NCBI RefSeq assembly: GCF_000472525.1
Contig: NZ_AWZT01000014.1
Location: 137 to 56,193 of the forward strand
Source of the DNA: Paraburkholderia dilworthii
GTDB taxonomy: Bacteria > Pseudomonadota > Gammaproteobacteria > Burkholderiales > Burkholderiaceae
DNA length: 56,057 nucleotides
Direction: 5' to 3'
The translations under genes and the position numbers were made by a program. Positions 40,430-49,520 of this stretch are shown one piece after another; the first letter of the stretch is position 1, and the number at the start of each line of letters is the position of its first letter. Below the pieces are notes generated by a model. That model saw nothing but the letters and a program-made list of their open reading frames with translations. It made no database searches and was not told the origin of the DNA.

Positions 40430-41383
40430 CTAATCGATACCGAGGCGCGCGCGAATCGCCGGCAGCATGTATTCGACCGCCGCGCGACCTTCCTCGATGG
40501 CCGGGGCCGCGCGATGAAAATCGAAAATACCCATGCCGCCGAGACGCGGCTGGATCAGGATGTCGGCGGGCTCGCCGGCAAGACGGCTACGCGTGATCCG
40601 CACTTGCATGATGTCGATGCTTTGCGCGATCGAACTCAGCATCGAAGGCACGCGCGCGCTCGGTGCGGGCGGCACGCGCACGTCGTCGGTGACGCGCTCC
40701 TCGGCGGGTGCGAGCCAACGCGGCCAAGGCTTGCCGTTACGGCGCAGCGATACGGGTGGCGGCGCGCTCGGGTCGATGGCGGGCGTATCCACCACCGCGC
40801 CGCCGAAGTCGCGTCCGTTGAGAATGTCGTTGTTCAGATCGACCGCGATCACGCAGTCCGCCCGCATGCCGCGCGCGACCGACACTGGCACCGGATTACT
40901 GAGCCCGCCGTCGACGAGCCATACGCCGTTGTGCCACACCGGCGTGAAAATGCCGGGAATCGCAATCGACGCGCGCACCGCGTCGACCACGCTGCCGTCC
41001 TGGAGCCAGCTTTCGCGGCCCGAGTCGAGTTCGGTGGCGACCGCCGCGAACGGCATGTTCAACTGGGCGATCGAACGGCCGTTGAATTTGTCGGCGAAAA
41101 GCTGGATCACCTTGCGGCCGCCGAGCAGACCGCCCGACAGGCGCAAGTCGAGCAGTCGCACGACCGTCTGCCAGGTGAGCCGCGAGACCCACTCCTCGAG
41201 CCAGTCGAGGTCGCCGTTTGCATAGACCGCGCCGACCAGGGCGCCGATCGATGTGCCGCATACCACGTCGGGCTTGATGCCCGCGTCGTGCAGCGCGCGT
41301 ATCGCGCCGATATGCGCCCAGCCGCGCGCCGCGCCGCCCCCCAACACCAGCCCGATACGGCTGTATCGACGTCGACGTATCAT
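40430..41383 (-). CDS. Patatin-like phospholipase family protein (RssA-like)
   Basis: A 317-residue patatin-fold serine hydrolase. The oxyanion loop is GLVLGGGAARGWAHIGA (residues 11-27), the nucleophile is Ser45 in GTSIG, and the second catalytic residue is Asp158 in VDGGLSNPVPV. All three dyad elements are intact, so lipid acyl-hydrolase activity is plausible; no signal peptide is visible, so it should be cytosolic or membrane-associated. A Pro-rich stretch (TPAIDPSAPPPVSL) follows the catalytic core. Substrate unknown. It is the first gene after the transport cluster and has a separate transcription unit. Confidence 0.9.
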   Translation of the reverse strand: MIRRRRYSRIGLVLGGGAARGWAHIGAIRALHDAGIKPDVVCGTSIGALVGAVYANGDLDWLEEWVSRLTWQTVVRLLDLRLSGGLLGGRKVIQLFADKFNGRSIAQLNMPFAAVATELDSGRESWLQDGSVVDAVRASIAIPGIFTPVWHNGVWLVDGGLSNPVPVSVARGMRADCVIAVDLNNDILNGRDFGGAVVDTPAIDPSAPPPVSLRRNGKPWPRWLAPAEERVTDDVRVPPAPSARVPSMLSSIAQSIDIMQVRITRSRLAGEPADILIQPRLGGMGIFDFHRAAPAIEEGRAAVEYMLPAIRARLGID

Positions 41384-41423
41384 GATTCCCCGCCTTTATT
41401 TGTATCTCTGCTTTTCGTTGGTT

Positions 41424-41975
41424 CTAGCGCCCGCGCATTACGTCCGAGCGCGATGTCGTGTACACCTTCCTGTTCTGGTCGAAGTGCACGTTGAAAATGC
41501 CTTCTTCCGTCACGCCGCCTTCGCGCCACTTCCAGCTCCACACCGTCTCCGGCTTGAGCGGAAACACCGCGATTTCGCCCGGCTTGCCGAGCAGGCGCCG
41601 CACTTCGTCCTCGCTCATGCCGATGCGGACCTTGCCGAAGTTCGCCGCGGTCAGCACCTGCGTGATGGATTGAAGCTTACCGTCACGGTCGATGTCGACC
41701 ATGTACGTATTCAAACCTTGCGGACCACGTGGATACTCGAAGCGCTTCGAGCCGTCCGTATACGTGCGCTCGGTTTCGGGCTTGCCCATCTGCTCGCGGA
41801 TTTGCGCTTCGGTCGTGACGCCCGGCGTCATGTTCTTGAGCAGCAACGCGTCGGGCTTTACGGCATTGAACAATTCCTTGATCTTTTGCACGGCTCGCTC
41901 GCTCTGTTGATCGTCGCAAGCAGAGAGCGCGACGCACGCGGCCAGCATGGCAGCAATAGGCAGTTTCAGGCTCAC
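41424..41975 (-). CDS. BamE-like (SmpA/OmlA) outer-membrane lipoprotein
   Basis: A 183-residue lipoprotein. GTG 41975 has AGGA 7 nt upstream and begins a signal with lipobox ALSAC (Cys near residue 20). Two repeats of the SmpA/OmlA (BamE) fold are suggested: one around LLLKNMTPGVTTEAQIREQMG and one around GKVRIGMSEDEVRRLLGKPG. BamE assists insertion of outer-membrane proteins, but this protein is longer than BamE and not in the usual BamE neighbourhood, so it may be a relative with another role. It lies 40 bp upstream of the patatin gene and may be co-transcribed. Confidence 0.8.
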   Translation of the reverse strand: MSLKLPIAAMLAACVALSACDDQQSERAVQKIKELFNAVKPDALLLKNMTPGVTTEAQIREQMGKPETERTYTDGSKRFEYPRGPQGLNTYMVDIDRDGKLQSITQVLTAANFGKVRIGMSEDEVRRLLGKPGEIAVFPLKPETVWSWKWREGGVTEEGIFNVHFDQNRKVYTTSRSDVMRGR

Positions 41976-42575
41976 AGCGATTTCCTGTATCGATGCGGGC
42001 CCGATTGCCCGCACCGCTCGTGTAGTGATTGCCGAAAGGGACTTCCTTTGGGACGCGCTACAGGATAACCGCGTGGAGCAAAAACCGCGAGCGCGGGCCG
42101 GCGGGCCAAATGGACCCATGCCGGCCTTGGGGTGCGGAAAACGCGGGACGTACAGCGTCTTTCTGGCGATCGTTCTTTCTGCGGGGATTTATTGCAAACA
42201 GCAAAACACGCAACAGAATGCAAAAAGGCGACGCCGTGCAAAGCGTCGCCCAGGCTCGCGGCATGCATGCGGTTGTTACGGCAGGTACGGTCAGTCTGCC
42301 AGGACCTGGAGACGAGGAGGAAAAGCGGCACCGGCCAAGACGGCACCGGGCATTAAAGCACCGCGGACGACGCGCAGCGGTCCGGTCCCGGCGCGGCGAT
42401 GAACGACCTTGGCCGCTCACCTTGCGCCATCGCCGGAAGTGGCGAACCGCTGCTTGTCTGGCCGTCCTGGTCCCTCGATAAGCCTTCCAAGTGACAATAA
42501 TCTAGCGGGATCGGACGGTTTAGACGAGAGCGCGTTTACACCGAATTTGCAGAGGATTTCGTCGCGCGAGAAAGC
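41976..42575. other. 600-bp gap with a minus-strand terminator
   Basis: Apart from the terminator at 42221-42249, no gene is supported. Several long open frames cross the terminator on both strands and look like composition artefacts. The stretch 42250-42575, downstream of the binding-protein gene on the same strand, has no recognisable protein. Confidence 0.4.
42221..42249 (-). terminator. Rho-independent terminator (minus strand)
   Basis: A perfect 8-bp stem (GGCGACGC / GCGTCGCC, loop of 8) is followed on the minus strand by five T residues. It probably ends the transcript of the binding-protein gene at 42576-43562 or a short RNA downstream of it. Confidence 0.6.
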
Positions 42576-43562
42576 TCAAGGCACCGGAAAACTGCGATCG
42601 AAACTCGCGCGCACATCCAGATGCGCGCCAATCACGCTGGCTGCTTCGTAGGTGTCGGCGGTACGCTGCTGCGCGGCCACGACACTATCGTCGATGGCGA
42701 CCGGATGCACCTGGCCGCGCTGATAGACGGTCTTCAATACGTCGGTCGGTAAGCCCGTGACGCGCGATTGCATCGCCGCGACTTCGTCCGGATGCGATAG
42801 CGCCCAGCGCTGACCGATCGCCACTCGCCTGAGGAAGTCGGCTAGCTGCGCCCGCTTGCCCGCAATCGCGGCCTCGGTCGCGACCTGATAGCTGAGCCCT
42901 TCCGACAGGCCCACGCCGTTCGCGATGATGCGGTCGTGATCGCGCGATTGCGCAAGCGCCGTGTACGGGTCCCACACCGACCACGCGTCGACGCTGCCCG
43001 ACACGAGCGCGGCCTTCGCATCGGCAGGCGCGAGGAATACGAACGTGACGTCGCTCGCTGACAGATTCGCCTTCTTCAATGCGGCGAGCGCGAGATAGTG
43101 GCCGATCGAGCCGCGCGTCGTCGCAATGCGCTTGCCCTTCAGACTCGCGACGTCGGTGAGCGGCGAATGCGGGCCGACCACGATGGCGAGATCGAGCGGA
43201 TTGGAGCGCGTCGCCGCCACGGCTCGCACGCGCGCGCCGGCAGCAAGCGCGAAGACGAGCGGCGCGTCGCCGAGGCCGCCGACATCCACGGCACCTGCAT
43301 TTAACGCTTCGCCAAGCGGCTGCGCGGCCGGAAAGTTGAACCATTCGATCTTGTACGGCAGGTCTTTCAACTGGCCCGAGGCTTCCAGAATGCCGCGCGT
43401 TTGCAGCGATTGATCGCCTACTTTGAGCACGGGCGGATCGGCAGCAGCGACGGGCGTCGCGCACAGCATCGCGGCAAGCGCAAGCGCGGCGGCGGCGAAC
43501 GGTGTGACGAGCGTGCGTTGAAGGACAGAAAAAATCGCGGAAGGAACGTTCAAAGGCATCAT
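42576..43562 (-). CDS. ABC transporter substrate-binding protein, sulfonate/nitrate/taurine type (SsuA-like)
   Basis: A 328-residue periplasmic protein with a long Sec signal (core AAAALALAAMLCATPVAAA, cut near residue 42). The mature part resembles SsuA: VLKVGDQSLQTRGILEASG, GLGDAPLVFALAAGARV and KGKRIATTRGSIGHYLALA. SsuA proteins bind alkanesulfonates for SsuBC importers. No permease or ATPase is next to it. Its gene is divergent from a LysR regulator and lies beside the organosulfur operon, supporting a sulfur compound as ligand. The exact ligand is not readable. Confidence 0.87.
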   Translation of the reverse strand: MMPLNVPSAIFSVLQRTLVTPFAAAALALAAMLCATPVAAADPPVLKVGDQSLQTRGILEASGQLKDLPYKIEWFNFPAAQPLGEALNAGAVDVGGLGDAPLVFALAAGARVRAVAATRSNPLDLAIVVGPHSPLTDVASLKGKRIATTRGSIGHYLALAALKKANLSASDVTFVFLAPADAKAALVSGSVDAWSVWDPYTALAQSRDHDRIIANGVGLSEGLSYQVATEAAIAGKRAQLADFLRRVAIGQRWALSHPDEVAAMQSRVTGLPTDVLKTVYQRGQVHPVAIDDSVVAAQQRTADTYEAASVIGAHLDVRASFDRSFPVP

Positions 43563-43725
43563 GTGGACAGTGTGAAAATGAGTTTGAAGCGACGATAAGC
43601 GAGCGAGCCGTATAAAACAAACGCATTATTCTTCTAAGCAAATATGCGAAATTTTGTTGGTTGCGTGCGTCGTGAAAAAGGCGATACGGGTATCATCGGG
43701 CGCACGAACCATCTGAGCGCTCACC

Positions 43726-44637
43726 ATGAAGATCGACGAAATCGACGCCTACGTCACCGTTATTCGCTGTGAGTCGCTACAGCAGGCAGCGCTCTCGCTC
43801 GGCCTCACGCAACCGGCCATCACGCGTCGTCTGCAGAATTTCGAGGAAGCGCTTGGCGTCGAATTGCTAGATCGCAACACGCGTCCGCTGAAGGCAACGG
43901 CAACTGGCCGGGTCGTCTACGAACAATGCCGGGTGATTCAGCGCGAACTGGACGTGCTGCGGGAGATGGTCGCGACCGATACGCCGCCCATCGGCACGCT
44001 GCGCGTGGGTGTCGCGCAGACCATCGCCGACATCGCGCTCGGCGAAGCGCTGCGCGCGGTCAAAGCGGCCTACCCCGATTTGCAGGCGCGCGCGTCGACC
44101 GGCTGGGGCAGCCAGTTGCTGCAACGACTCGAAAACGGCGAACTCGACGCCGCCGCAGTCCTGCTGCCCGCGAACAAAAGTTTCCACGACACGCTGTCGG
44201 CGCGCTCGCTTGGCCGCATCAAACTGGCGGTGGTCGCGCGCAAAGGCCTGCTGAAAAAGCGCGTGCATAGGCTCGCGCAGTGCCAGTCGACCGGGTGGGT
44301 GTTGAATCCTGATGGCTGCGGTTTTCGCGACGGCCTTCAGCGCGCGCTAACGGGCCTCGGTCTCGCGCTGAAGCTGAATCTGGAAACGCTCGGCACCGAG
44401 CTGCAATTACAGCTTGTCGCAGATGGCAACGGCCTCGGGCTCGTGCCGGTGCCGCTGCTCAATGCCAGCGCTTATGCGGATAGGCTCGACGTCGTGAGCG
44501 TCAGCGACTTCAAGCCGCTGATCGATATCTGGCTCGTGCATCCGCGCGTGCTCGGCAAATTGCAGCAGCCGGTGGAACAGTTCGGCGCAGCAATCGAGCG
44601 GCAGTTCAAGGAGGCGCGCGCGCAACGCGCCGCTTGA
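43726..44637 (+). CDS. LysR-family transcriptional regulator
   Basis: A 303-residue regulator with an N-terminal winged helix-turn-helix (CESLQQAALSLGLTQPAITR) and a C-terminal periplasmic-binding-like effector domain (IGTLRVGVAQTIADIALG; VADGNGLGLVPVPLL). It is divergent from the SsuA-like gene with 163 bp between them, the classic arrangement for a LysR regulator that controls its neighbour. By context it may be CysB/Cbl-like in role, responding to sulfur status or to an organosulfur compound; that is inference. Confidence 0.9.
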   Translation: MKIDEIDAYVTVIRCESLQQAALSLGLTQPAITRRLQNFEEALGVELLDRNTRPLKATATGRVVYEQCRVIQRELDVLREMVATDTPPIGTLRVGVAQTIADIALGEALRAVKAAYPDLQARASTGWGSQLLQRLENGELDAAAVLLPANKSFHDTLSARSLGRIKLAVVARKGLLKKRVHRLAQCQSTGWVLNPDGCGFRDGLQRALTGLGLALKLNLETLGTELQLQLVADGNGLGLVPVPLLNASAYADRLDVVSVSDFKPLIDIWLVHPRVLGKLQQPVEQFGAAIERQFKEARAQRAA

Positions 44638-44650
44638 AAGCGCGCCGCGC

Positions 44651-44763
44651 GCCGTGGTACTCGCCGTGGTACTCGCCGTGGTTGCTGGCTGTCGTCGCTG
44701 GCTGTGTTTCTCGCCCCGGTTGCCGCCCTCGTTACTTGCCCTCGTTACTCGCCCTCGTCGTTG
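44651..44763. repeat. Short tandem repeats behind the LysR gene
   Basis: Two kinds of short tandem unit are seen: a 12-mer GCCGTGGTACTC at 44651-44662 and 44663-44674 with a partial third copy, and a 13-mer GCCCTCGTTACTT at 44725-44737 with a near copy at 44738-44750 and a partial copy. They lie between convergent genes and are probably slippage products. Confidence 0.6.
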
Positions 44764-44808
44764 GCCATGTCTTGCAAAGCAAAAGCATCGCGGGCTGCAC
44801 CACCAACA

Positions 44809-46410
44809 TCAAATCACATGAAATCCATGTGTGCCGTCGCGAGCCAGTTGCGCGACGAGCCCATACTCCCACTCGAGATAGGCGTTCATCGCCTCACGCG
44901 CATTATCGGTGCCTTCATACGGACGCCGATAACGGTCGATGCGCGCTGACGCCATCCGCGTCTCGCCGTTTTCCACCGGCAAGCCAGCTTCGATCCACGC
45001 AGCCGTGCCGCCCGTCAGCACGCGTACCGGCTTGCCGGTCAATGCCGCCACCTCGGGCGCGGCGAAGCGCGCGAGCAGACTGCTGCCGCATGTGAGCACG
45101 TAGCGCTCGGCGTGCGGCAGCTTGTGCAGCGCCGTCTTCAGTTCGCTGCGGATCGCGAACCACGCGCCCGGAATATGGCGCTTCACATAGTTCGCGCTAC
45201 TCGTAAAGTCGAGCACGATCGTGCCAGGCGACTGAAGCAGCGCGGCCAGTTCCGCGGGCGCGATTTCATCGGCGTCAGGCGGCTGGGACGCAAGGCGCGC
45301 AGCAGGCGCCAGGCCTTTTTCGGCGAAGTCGGCGGCGGTCAAACCGTCCACCACGTACACCTCGATGTTCATTTGCGCGAGCCACGACGCGGTCATGTTC
45401 GCGCGCACGCCGTCGCTATCCGCGAGAATCACACGCGCGCCGCGAACCGGTGCGAACATCTCCGTTTCCTGCACGAGCTGGCCGCCGGGCGCGGGACGAA
45501 AGCCAGGCACGTGGCCCGCTTCGTATTCCTCCGGCGTGCGCACGTCGAAGCGGTACACGGTGCGCACCGCTTCATCGGCCCAGCGGCGCGCTTCGTCGCG
45601 TGACGTGCGCCCCACTTTCGCGCGGTCCGCGACCGCGCGCGCGCCGTCGGCCGCAACGAGACGCAGCGCATCGTCGACGACGGGATGCGGCCGGCGTGAA
45701 CTGCCGTGCGCGAGCGGCTGTCCGGCAAGCGTCCAGCCCATCGTGCCATTGCGCAGCGCGGCGACCGGATTCGGCACGCCTGCGTTGATCAGCGACTGTG
45801 CACCGATAATGCTGCGCGTGCGCCCCGCACAATTGACGATGATCCGCGTCGTGGGGTCCGGTGCGAGTTCGCGCGCGCGCAGCACCAGCTCCGCTCCCGG
45901 CACGCTGATGCTGCCGGGAATATTCATCGTCTGATATTCATCGAAACGGCGCGCGTCGAGCACGACCACGTTCTCTTCGCGATCGAGCAGCGCCTGCACC
46001 TGCTGCGCCGGCAGCGACGGTGTGTGACGCACGCTGTCCACGAGTTCGCCGAACGCCTTGCTCGGCACGTTGACATCCTGGAACAACTCGCCGCCGGCCT
46101 TGCGCCAGCCTTGCAAGCCACCTTCGAGCAGCGCGACATCGGTGTAGCCGACGCTCTCGAGGCGCTCCCCGGCACGCGCGGCGAATCCTTCGCCGTCGTC
46201 GAGTACGACGATCGGCACGTCGCGGCGCGGCAGGCGCACCGGTGCATCGAGTTCGAGCCGCGACAGCGGAAGGTTCGCGGCAAACAGCGGATGACTGCGC
46301 GCGTGCGGGTCTTCCTCGCGCACATCGACGAGCGCGATTTCCTCGCGTTCGAGCAGTGCGCGGCGCACATCTGCATAAGATCGGGTACGGAAATCTTTCA
46401 CTAAAGTCAT
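44809..46410 (-). CDS. Four-domain rhodanese-like sulfurtransferase
   Basis: A 533-residue protein made of four rhodanese-like units (about 10-115, 130-240, 285-365, 385-480). The second has an active-site Cys194 (VNCAGRTRSI) and the fourth Cys441 (LTCGSSLLARF). The first and third lack the Cys (Asp71-Asp72 and Asp331), so they are probably structural. It may move sulfane sulfur from thiosulfate or persulfides to an acceptor. It overlaps the upstream thiol dioxygenase gene by 4 bp, indicating coupled translation and a shared pathway in sulfur release. A C-terminal helix (TDNAREAMNAYLEWEYG) follows the last unit. Confidence 0.9.
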   Translation of the reverse strand: MTLVKDFRTRSYADVRRALLEREEIALVDVREEDPHARSHPLFAANLPLSRLELDAPVRLPRRDVPIVVLDDGEGFAARAGERLESVGYTDVALLEGGLQGWRKAGGELFQDVNVPSKAFGELVDSVRHTPSLPAQQVQALLDREENVVVLDARRFDEYQTMNIPGSISVPGAELVLRARELAPDPTTRIIVNCAGRTRSIIGAQSLINAGVPNPVAALRNGTMGWTLAGQPLAHGSSRRPHPVVDDALRLVAADGARAVADRAKVGRTSRDEARRWADEAVRTVYRFDVRTPEEYEAGHVPGFRPAPGGQLVQETEMFAPVRGARVILADSDGVRANMTASWLAQMNIEVYVVDGLTAADFAEKGLAPAARLASQPPDADEIAPAELAALLQSPGTIVLDFTSSANYVKRHIPGAWFAIRSELKTALHKLPHAERYVLTCGSSLLARFAAPEVAALTGKPVRVLTGGTAAWIEAGLPVENGETRMASARIDRYRRPYEGTDNAREAMNAYLEWEYGLVAQLARDGTHGFHVI

Positions 46411-47015
46411 GGGATCGGAGACTCCTTCGACACATTCCAGATGTTCGGCAACACGTCGTTCGAGTAGCCGGACACAAACGTTTTGCGGCCAGTGCCGCCA
46501 GGATACACGGAACGGCTCACTGCGCCGATATTTCCACCGTACACGTGAATGCTGATCGACGTACGGTCACCAAATGCGTTGCTCACGCGATGAATATCGC
46601 CGACGCGCGGCGACACCGCATCCACAGCGCCGGTGTCGAGGCGCCGAGGCGGACCCACTTCAACGACTTCGCCGTGGGCCGCGACACGGTAATGCTGCGC
46701 AATTTCCGCGCCACGCAGCACCCCGATCAAACCCCATACCGTATGGTCGTGCACAGGCGTCGCTTGCCCCGGTCCCCATACGAAACTGACAATCGAAAAA
46801 CGCTGCCGGGAGTCCCCGTGCAAGAGGAATTGCTGGTAGCGCTCGGGGTCGGGCCGCGCGAAAGCGTCGGGTAGCCAGTCGTCGTGAGCAATCAGTTCGC
46901 GCAGCGCGGCGCCGCCCGCTTCGAGCAGCGGGGCTTCGGGCGTTTCGGCGTCGACGAGCGACGCAATCCGGCCCACGAACGCACGCAGCCGGTCCGGCCT
47001 CAGGTTCTGACTCAT
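46407..47015 (-). CDS. Gln-type thiol dioxygenase (3-mercaptopropionate / cysteine dioxygenase)
   Basis: A 202-residue cupin iron enzyme that adds dioxygen to a thiol to form a sulfinate. Iron ligands are His89, His91 (PVHDHTVWG) and His142 (IHRVSN); His157 and Tyr159 (SIHVYG) are the partner residues. At the substrate-carboxylate position, bacterial enzymes split into Arg and Gln types; here it is Gln62 (ERYQQFLL), as in the Pseudomonas enzyme that prefers 3-mercaptopropionate. ATG 47015 begins MSQNLRPDRLRAFVG. It overlaps the rhodanese gene and follows an aldolase, forming an organosulfur operon. The preference for the substrate is inferred from Gln62. Confidence 0.9.
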   Translation of the reverse strand: MSQNLRPDRLRAFVGRIASLVDAETPEAPLLEAGGAALRELIAHDDWLPDAFARPDPERYQQFLLHGDSRQRFSIVSFVWGPGQATPVHDHTVWGLIGVLRGAEIAQHYRVAAHGEVVEVGPPRRLDTGAVDAVSPRVGDIHRVSNAFGDRTSISIHVYGGNIGAVSRSVYPGGTGRKTFVSGYSNDVLPNIWNVSKESPIP

Positions 47016-47216
47016 CGGTAGTTTTAAAGGATAGTTCGGAAGATTGACGCGCGGGGACGGGCGATGCGCGTCGCGCACCTTCGGCGAGCGCCGCGTTGCA
47101 GGTAGCGGTCCAAAGCGGTGCAACTTCGACACGCCGCTCGATCCTCGCGTGCACGATGTCGCCGCGCGATCGGGGCGCTGCGATCGAACGTTGCGCCATC
47201 CTGGAAGACGCTCAGT

Positions 47217-48062
47217 TCAGTTCAGCACGTCGGGCTCCGCTTCGACGAGGCCTTCCAGCAGGCTCTGAAACGCGAACAATGCGCCGCTCGCGCGGCCGAC
47301 CTGCTCGTGAGTAAGCGTCGCGACGTCGTGTGGAATGGCTTGCGGCGTGCCGGCTGCTTCGGCGAGCAGTTGCGCGTGACAGGCGCTGTCGAGCGCGATG
47401 TACCACCATGAGGCCGCCTCGACGCTCGGACCCGCCGTCAGAATGCCGTGATTCTTCAGAATCACGGCCTTGTGCTGGGCGAGCGCCGCCGCGATGCGCG
47501 CGCCTTCGTCGGTATCGAGCACGACGCCGCGGAAATCGTCGAACAACGCGTGGTCCCGATAGAATGCGCATGAATCCTGCGTCAGCGGATCGAGCATGCG
47601 GCCGAGCGTAGACCACGCCTTGCCGTACAACGAATGTGTGTGCGCCGCCGCGACGACATCCGGACGCGCCTCGTGAATCGCCGCATGAATCGCAAAAGCC
47701 GCCTGATTCACGGGCCCGTCGCCGACTACGATCTCGCCTTGCGCATTCACGAGCAGCAGGTCGGAAACGCGAATGCGGCTGAAATGCTTGCCGAACGGAT
47801 TCACCCAGAAGTGGTCGGGCCATTGCGGATCGCGCGCGGTGATGTGACCGGCGAGCCCCTGATCGAAACCGTACCGCGCGAACAGACGAAACGCGACCGC
47901 GAGCCGCTCCTGCCGATAACGGCGTTCGGCAGCGACGCCTTCGCGCGGCGGCACGTCGTCGAACCAGAATTTGCGCAGCGGCGCGTGGCGTTTCAATGCC
48001 GATGAGTCGTCTGCGAGCGCTGGGTTTTCGACGGTCAAACGTGCGTGGGAAAGATTGGTCAT
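47217..48062 (-). CDS. Class II aldolase/adducin family protein
   Basis: A 281-residue protein of the class II aldolase/adducin fold. The metal-binding His residues are likely in AAAHTHSLYGKAWSTLG and KNHGILTAG, with a Glu in the IHEARPDVV region. ATG 48062 has GGAG 5 nt upstream. Typical reactions are retro-aldol cleavage or decarboxylation of small sugars and acids; many family members have unknown substrates. It is the second gene of the SsuD-like / aldolase / thiol dioxygenase / rhodanese set and may process the carbon left after desulfonation. That role is inference. Confidence 0.87.
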   Translation of the reverse strand: MTNLSHARLTVENPALADDSSALKRHAPLRKFWFDDVPPREGVAAERRYRQERLAVAFRLFARYGFDQGLAGHITARDPQWPDHFWVNPFGKHFSRIRVSDLLLVNAQGEIVVGDGPVNQAAFAIHAAIHEARPDVVAAAHTHSLYGKAWSTLGRMLDPLTQDSCAFYRDHALFDDFRGVVLDTDEGARIAAALAQHKAVILKNHGILTAGPSVEAASWWYIALDSACHAQLLAEAAGTPQAIPHDVATLTHEQVGRASGALFAFQSLLEGLVEAEPDVLN

Positions 48063-48072
48063 CGCGTCTCCG

Positions 48073-49215
48073 TTACGCGGCCACGGTTTTGGCGGTGTGG
48101 GCCCCGTCAGCACCATCGGCACTTTCGGCACTCTCCGCTCCCTCGGCGCTGCGAATGCGTGCGATCCGTTCGCGCGTCGCGGGGATCAACGCGCGGCCGT
48201 AGTCGATCGCGTCTTCGAGCGGATCGAAGCCACGCACGAGGAAGGTCGAGACGCCGAGCGCGTAGTACTCGGCGAGCGTCGCGGCGACCTGCTCCGGCGT
48301 GCCGACCAATGCGGTCGAGTTCGAACGTCCGCCGATTTCTTTCGCGATGCCGGTCCACAGGCGTTCGTCGGTGCGATCCGAGTCACCGGATGCCGCGAGC
48401 AGCCGCCGCGCGCCTTCGCTTTGCGCGGGCGCGCCGACGCCGAGTCCTTGGGCTGCGCGCAGCCGTCTCGTTTCAGCGAGGATGTGATCGGCGCGCTCCC
48501 ATGCGGCCGCTTCCGTCGCAGCGAGAATCGGCCGGAACGATACCGAGAAGCGCACGGTGCGTCCGTGCTTTGCGGCTTCCGCGCGCACGCGCGTCACCTG
48601 CTCGCGCACTTGCGCCTTCGATTCGCCCCACAGCGCGTAGACATCGGCATGACGTCCGGCAATTTCGAGCGCGGGTGTCGACGCGCCGCCGAAATACACC
48701 GGAATGTGCGGCTGCTGCACCGGCTTCACTTCGGACAAGCCCTGTTCGAAACGATAGTACTGGCCGTGGTGATCGAACGGCTTCGTCTCGGTCCAGATGC
48801 GCCGCAGGATATGCAGATACTCGTCGGTGCGCGCGTAGCGTTCATCGTGGGAGAGGAAGTCGCCGTCGCGGCGCTGTTCGGCGTCGTCGCCGCCCGAAAT
48901 GATATGCACGGCGAGACGGCCGCCCGAATAGTGATCGAGCGTTGCCAGTTGCCGCGCGGCGAGCGTCGGCGCAACGAAGCCCGGACGATGCGCGAGCATG
49001 AAATGCACTTTGCTCGTCACGCTTGCGGCATGCGCGACGGTGAGGAGTGCATCGGGGCTCGTGGAATGATGCGGCACGAGAATGCGGTCGAAGCCCGCCG
49101 CCTCATGCGCGCGGGCAAACTGCCCGAGGTAGCCGAGATCGATAACCGGCCCTTGCGGCGCATGCGTTTCCGACACCTTGCGGGTCTGGATCATGCCGAT
49201 GAATTCGATGGACAC
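48073..49215 (-). CDS. LLM-class flavin-dependent monooxygenase, SsuD-like
   Basis: A 380-residue TIM-barrel flavin monooxygenase. GTG 49215 has GGAGG 7 nt upstream and begins SIEFIGMIQTRK. It keeps family features of alkanesulfonate monooxygenases: RPGFVAPTLAARQLATLDHYS, VHIISGGDDAEQRRDGDF and YFGGASTPALEIAGRH. Such enzymes use reduced FMN to cleave C-S bonds, giving sulfite and an aldehyde. The C-terminal tail is Ala/Glu/Asp-rich low complexity. It is the first gene of the organosulfur operon. The substrate may be a sulfonate or a sulfur compound other than the classic ones. Confidence 0.9.
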   Translation of the reverse strand: MSIEFIGMIQTRKVSETHAPQGPVIDLGYLGQFARAHEAAGFDRILVPHHSTSPDALLTVAHAASVTSKVHFMLAHRPGFVAPTLAARQLATLDHYSGGRLAVHIISGGDDAEQRRDGDFLSHDERYARTDEYLHILRRIWTETKPFDHHGQYYRFEQGLSEVKPVQQPHIPVYFGGASTPALEIAGRHADVYALWGESKAQVREQVTRVRAEAAKHGRTVRFSVSFRPILAATEAAAWERADHILAETRRLRAAQGLGVGAPAQSEGARRLLAASGDSDRTDERLWTGIAKEIGGRSNSTALVGTPEQVAATLAEYYALGVSTFLVRGFDPLEDAIDYGRALIPATRERIARIRSAEGAESAESADGADGAHTAKTVAA

Positions 49216-49520
49216 GCGAGTGCCTCCGTGAATGGTTGCTGCCCGGCGGGCGGTGGCATTGCACGCTGAATGCAGTGCTCTGTACGAGGCGTTCAAGGTA
49301 GCAGCGCGCCATGCGCTTGTTAAATATTGATCGGCGATATCTATATCGAACTTGCATGTAACGGCGTCGGTTCACGCAAAGGTCTGCGTTGCGTTACGCG
49401 GCCTCACGTGGACAAACCCTTTCGAGAACGTGGACATCGCGCCGCCGCGAGCAGAAAGCCGGAAGCTTTGGGAGAATGCCCCATCGCGTGAAAGCGCCAG
49501 AAACAGCAAGCGAACAGACA

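Noticed and set aside
41947..42402. Plus and minus open frames in the 600-bp gap near 42.2 kb
   Set aside because: They cross a terminator-like hairpin, lack ribosome sites and contain no domain.
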